Assembly (NCBI GenBank): GCA_963663975.2
Contig: CAXXRA010000006.1
Span: forward strand, 434,001 to 498,000
Length of the DNA stretch: 64,000 nt
DNA from: JANQRX01 sp963663975
GTDB taxonomy: Bacteria; Pseudomonadota; Alphaproteobacteria; Rhizobiales; Kaistiaceae
Direction: 5' to 3'
Shown here: in pieces, positions 62,301 through 64,000 of the stretch
Layout of the letters: the number at the start of each line of letters is the position of its first letter
How positions within the stretch are numbered: position 1 is the stretch's first letter
Translations under genes and position numbers: made by a program
Notes under the pieces: generated by a model
Database searches by the model: none
What the model was told of the DNA's origin: nothing
Seen by the model: only the letters and a program-made list of their open reading frames with translations

Positions 62301-62417
62301 ATGGACGCTTGCGGCACGACTTCAGTTTCGGACGACACCGGTCGTGAGACCGGTGCACCGCTGTTGTTGGGCCGGACCCCGCTGCTTGGCCTGATCCTGC
62401 TCCTTAGACGCCCCTGA
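62301..62417 (+). CDS. Leucine-rich leader peptide of leuA
   Basis: The 38-codon frame has a C-terminal half with eleven leucines, including LLLGRTPLLGLILLLRRP. Its stop codon sits in the base of the following hairpin. This is what an attenuator leader for leuA should look like: scarce Leu would stall the ribosome at the Leu codons and change the downstream fold. The N-terminal half is Thr/Ser/Asp-rich and contains a perfect hairpin, CACCGGTC-GTGA-GACCGGTG (62336-62355), so the true start might be later. Assignment is by pattern and position. Confidence 0.7.
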   Translation: MDACGTTSVSDDTGRETGAPLLLGRTPLLGLILLLRRP

Positions 62418-62452
62418 GCGTCGGCTGTCCTTTTCGGACGGGCACTCAGGGG
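62411..62452 (+). terminator. leuA attenuator hairpin
   Basis: CCCCTGAG (62411-62418) pairs perfectly with CTCAGGGG (62445-62452), with an inner GTCC-TTTTC-GGAC hairpin. The T run after it is short (ATCGTTTG), so termination may be weak. The hairpin begins within the last two codons and stop of the Leu leader. Confidence 0.65.
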
Positions 62453-62520
62453 ATCGTTTGAAGCGAAACCCGGCAGCAGCCCGCCGGACCGATGCGGGCA
62501 GACAACAAGGATCACCTCTC

Positions 62521-64000
62521 ATGGCCACCGATCGACAGACGACGCCGGCATCCGAGCGCGTCGTCATCTTCGACACTACCTTGCGTGACGGCGAACAGTC
62601 GCCCGGCGCTTCGATGACCCTGGAAGAAAAGATCCAGGTCGCCCGCCTGCTCGACGAGATGGGGGTCGACATCATCGAGGCCGGTTTTCCGATCGCCTCC
62701 AACGGCGATTTCGAAGCCGTGACCGAGATCGGCAGGACCATCCGCAACGCCGTGGTGTGCGGCCTCGCCCGCGCCGGTCAGAAGGACATCGACCGGGCGG
62801 CCGAGGCGTTGGTTCACGCCCGGCGCGGGCGCATCCACACCTTCATCTCCACCAGCCCGCTGCACATGAAATTCAAGCTGCAGATGGAGCCCGAAGCCGT
62901 CTACGAGGCGGTGATTTCGAGTGTGACCAGGGCGCGCAACCACACCGATGACGTCGAATGGTCGCCGGAGGACGGGACGCGCACCGAGCATGATTTTCTC
63001 TGCCGCTGCGTCGAGGCGGCGATCGATGCCGGCGCCACCACGATCAACATCCCCGATACGGTCGGCTATTCGGTGCCGGACGAGTTCTACGACATCATGC
63101 GGATGCTGTTCGACAGGGTGCCGAATGCCGACAAGGCGGTGTTTTCGACCCATTGTCACAACGATCTCGGCCTGGCGGTCGCCAACTCACTGGCCGGGGT
63201 ACGCGCCGGCGCGCGGCAGGTCGAGTGCACGATCAACGGGCTCGGCGAACGGGCCGGCAATGCCGCGCTCGAGGAGATCGTCATGGCGCTGCGCACCCGT
63301 AACGACGTCATGCCGTTCACCACCGGGATCAAGGCCCCGCTGCTGATGCGGGCCTCCAAACTGGTGTCGACGGTGTCGGCCTTTCCGGTCCAGTACAACA
63401 AGGCGATCGTCGGCAAGAACGCCTTCGCGCACGAGGCCGGTATCCATCAGGACGGCATGCTCAAGCACGCCCAGACCTACGAGATCATGCGGCCCGAAGA
63501 CGTCGGGGTAAAGGAAACCTCCTTGGTGATGGGCAAGCATTCGGGCCGCCATGCGTTCCGCCAGAAACTCGGCGATCTCGGTTTTGAACTGGGCGACAAC
63601 GCCTTCGAGGACGCCTTCCGCCGCTTCAAGGATCTGGCCGATCGCAAGAAGCACGTCTTCGACGAGGACATCGAGGCGCTGGTCGAGGATGAGGTCGCCG
63701 CGGCGAGCGAGTTGATCCGCGTCATGGCGCTGACCGTGATCGCCGGCACCGGCGGGCCCCAGAAAGCGATCATCACCCTCGACGTCGAGGGCCGCCACGA
63801 GACCCGCGAGGCGACCGGCAACGGTCCGGTCGACGCGACCTTCAACGCGATTCAGTCGATCGTCCCCAACCAGGCCAAGCTGCAGCTTTTCCAGGTGCAC
63901 GCGGTGACCGAGGGCACCGACGCCCAGGCCGAGGTTTCCGTCCGGCTGGAGGAGGACGGCAAGACCGTCACAGGACGGGCCGCCGATCCCGACACGCTGG
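62521..64000 (+). CDS. leuA: 2-isopropylmalate synthase, N-terminal part (runs off window)
   Basis: LeuA condenses acetyl-CoA with ketoisovalerate, the first leucine-specific step. The ATG at 62521 follows AAGGATCACCTCTC. The visible 493 residues hold the TIM-barrel catalytic domain: VIFDTTLRDGEQSPGASM, the HCHNDLGLAVANSLAG metal ligands, GLGERAGNAALEEIVMAL and NKAIVGKNAFAHEAGIHQDG. The allosteric domain begins at about 390 (SELIRVMALTVIAGTGGPQ). The product of IlvI/H, C and D is its substrate, linking it to the ilv genes upstream. The last residues lie beyond the window. Confidence 0.97.
   Translation, partial: MATDRQTTPASERVVIFDTTLRDGEQSPGASMTLEEKIQVARLLDEMGVDIIEAGFPIASNGDFEAVTEIGRTIRNAVVCGLARAGQKDIDRAAEALVHARRGRIHTFISTSPLHMKFKLQMEPEAVYEAVISSVTRARNHTDDVEWSPEDGTRTEHDFLCRCVEAAIDAGATTINIPDTVGYSVPDEFYDIMRMLFDRVPNADKAVFSTHCHNDLGLAVANSLAGVRAGARQVECTINGLGERAGNAALEEIVMALRTRNDVMPFTTGIKAPLLMRASKLVSTVSAFPVQYNKAIVGKNAFAHEAGIHQDGMLKHAQTYEIMRPEDVGVKETSLVMGKHSGRHAFRQKLGDLGFELGDNAFEDAFRRFKDLADRKKHVFDEDIEALVEDEVAAASELIRVMALTVIAGTGGPQKAIITLDVEGRHETREATGNGPVDATFNAIQSIVPNQAKLQLFQVHAVTEGTDAQAEVSVRLEEDGKTVTGRAADPDTL

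Noticed and set aside
1..64000. CRISPR arrays, tRNA and rRNA genes, prophage modules
   Set aside because: No regularly spaced direct repeats, no tRNA-like cloverleaf apart from the tmRNA parts, no rRNA stretches and no phage structural genes were seen on reading through the window.

Overview
The window is a high-GC chromosomal segment of an alphaproteobacterium, most likely Hyphomicrobiales (Rhizobiales) or a near relative. The evidence is the gene order mraZ-rsmH-ftsL-...-ftsZ-lpxC-bamD-recN-ligA, a circularly permuted two-piece ssrA (tmRNA), an alpha-type SspB adaptor with a C-terminal ClpX-binding tail, a BA14K-family protein, an RHH_4 ribbon-helix-helix protein, and short branched-chain leader peptides in front of ilvIH and leuA. 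No close species match can be named from sequence alone.

Layout. 1-499 is the end of an IS21-type insertion sequence with the istA N-terminus. 544-25763 is an almost gapless plus-strand division and cell wall (dcw) cluster. It begins at an MraZ operator, runs through ftsZ and continues with lpxC, bamD, recN and ligA. 25800-33864 is a minus-strand block: EamA permease, a frameshifted ClC channel, UvrD helicase, PrmA, and aminopeptidase P. 34002-37414 is a D-lactate dehydrogenase-like gene split by a complete 1989-bp IS1595-type element. That element carries two unknown passenger genes besides its transposase. 37443-42869 encodes a giant AsmA-like protein with about 600 residues of coiled coil. 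42841-45625 (minus) holds an RHH protein, fumC, sspB and ssrA. 45836-52214 holds a Bcr/CflA-type exporter, thyA-folA and hflK-hflC-degP. An IS5/IS427-type element sits exactly at the stop codon of a frameshifted serB. miaA is followed by the branched-chain amino-acid block: ilv leader and attenuator, ilvI-ilvH, a frameshifted lysE, a DUF2461 gene and ilvC. The right end holds a BA14K protein, phzF, a small membrane protein, a Leu-rich leader with attenuator, and leuA running off the edge.

How the genes work together. The dcw genes supply the cytoplasmic and lipid-linked steps of peptidoglycan synthesis (MurC, D, E, F, B, Ddl, MraY, MurG) and the divisome (FtsL, I, W, Q, A, Z). lpxC and bamD add outer-membrane lipid A synthesis and beta-barrel assembly. 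ssrA and sspB lie next to each other: tmRNA tags stalled nascent chains and SspB hands tagged proteins to ClpXP. ilvI, ilvH, ilvC and leuA form the valine/isoleucine/leucine pathway, with two separate leader peptides reading Ile/Val and Leu supply.

The main unusual points are: a family of CTAG-bounded palindromic repeats with partial copies at gene ends; the IS1595 element with passengers; the AsmA/coiled-coil giant with a probable CTG start; the ssrA-sspB neighbourhood; a possibly leaderless ilv leader peptide; and several single-base indels (clcA, IS transposase, serB twice, lysE) that may be assembly errors rather than true pseudogenes.
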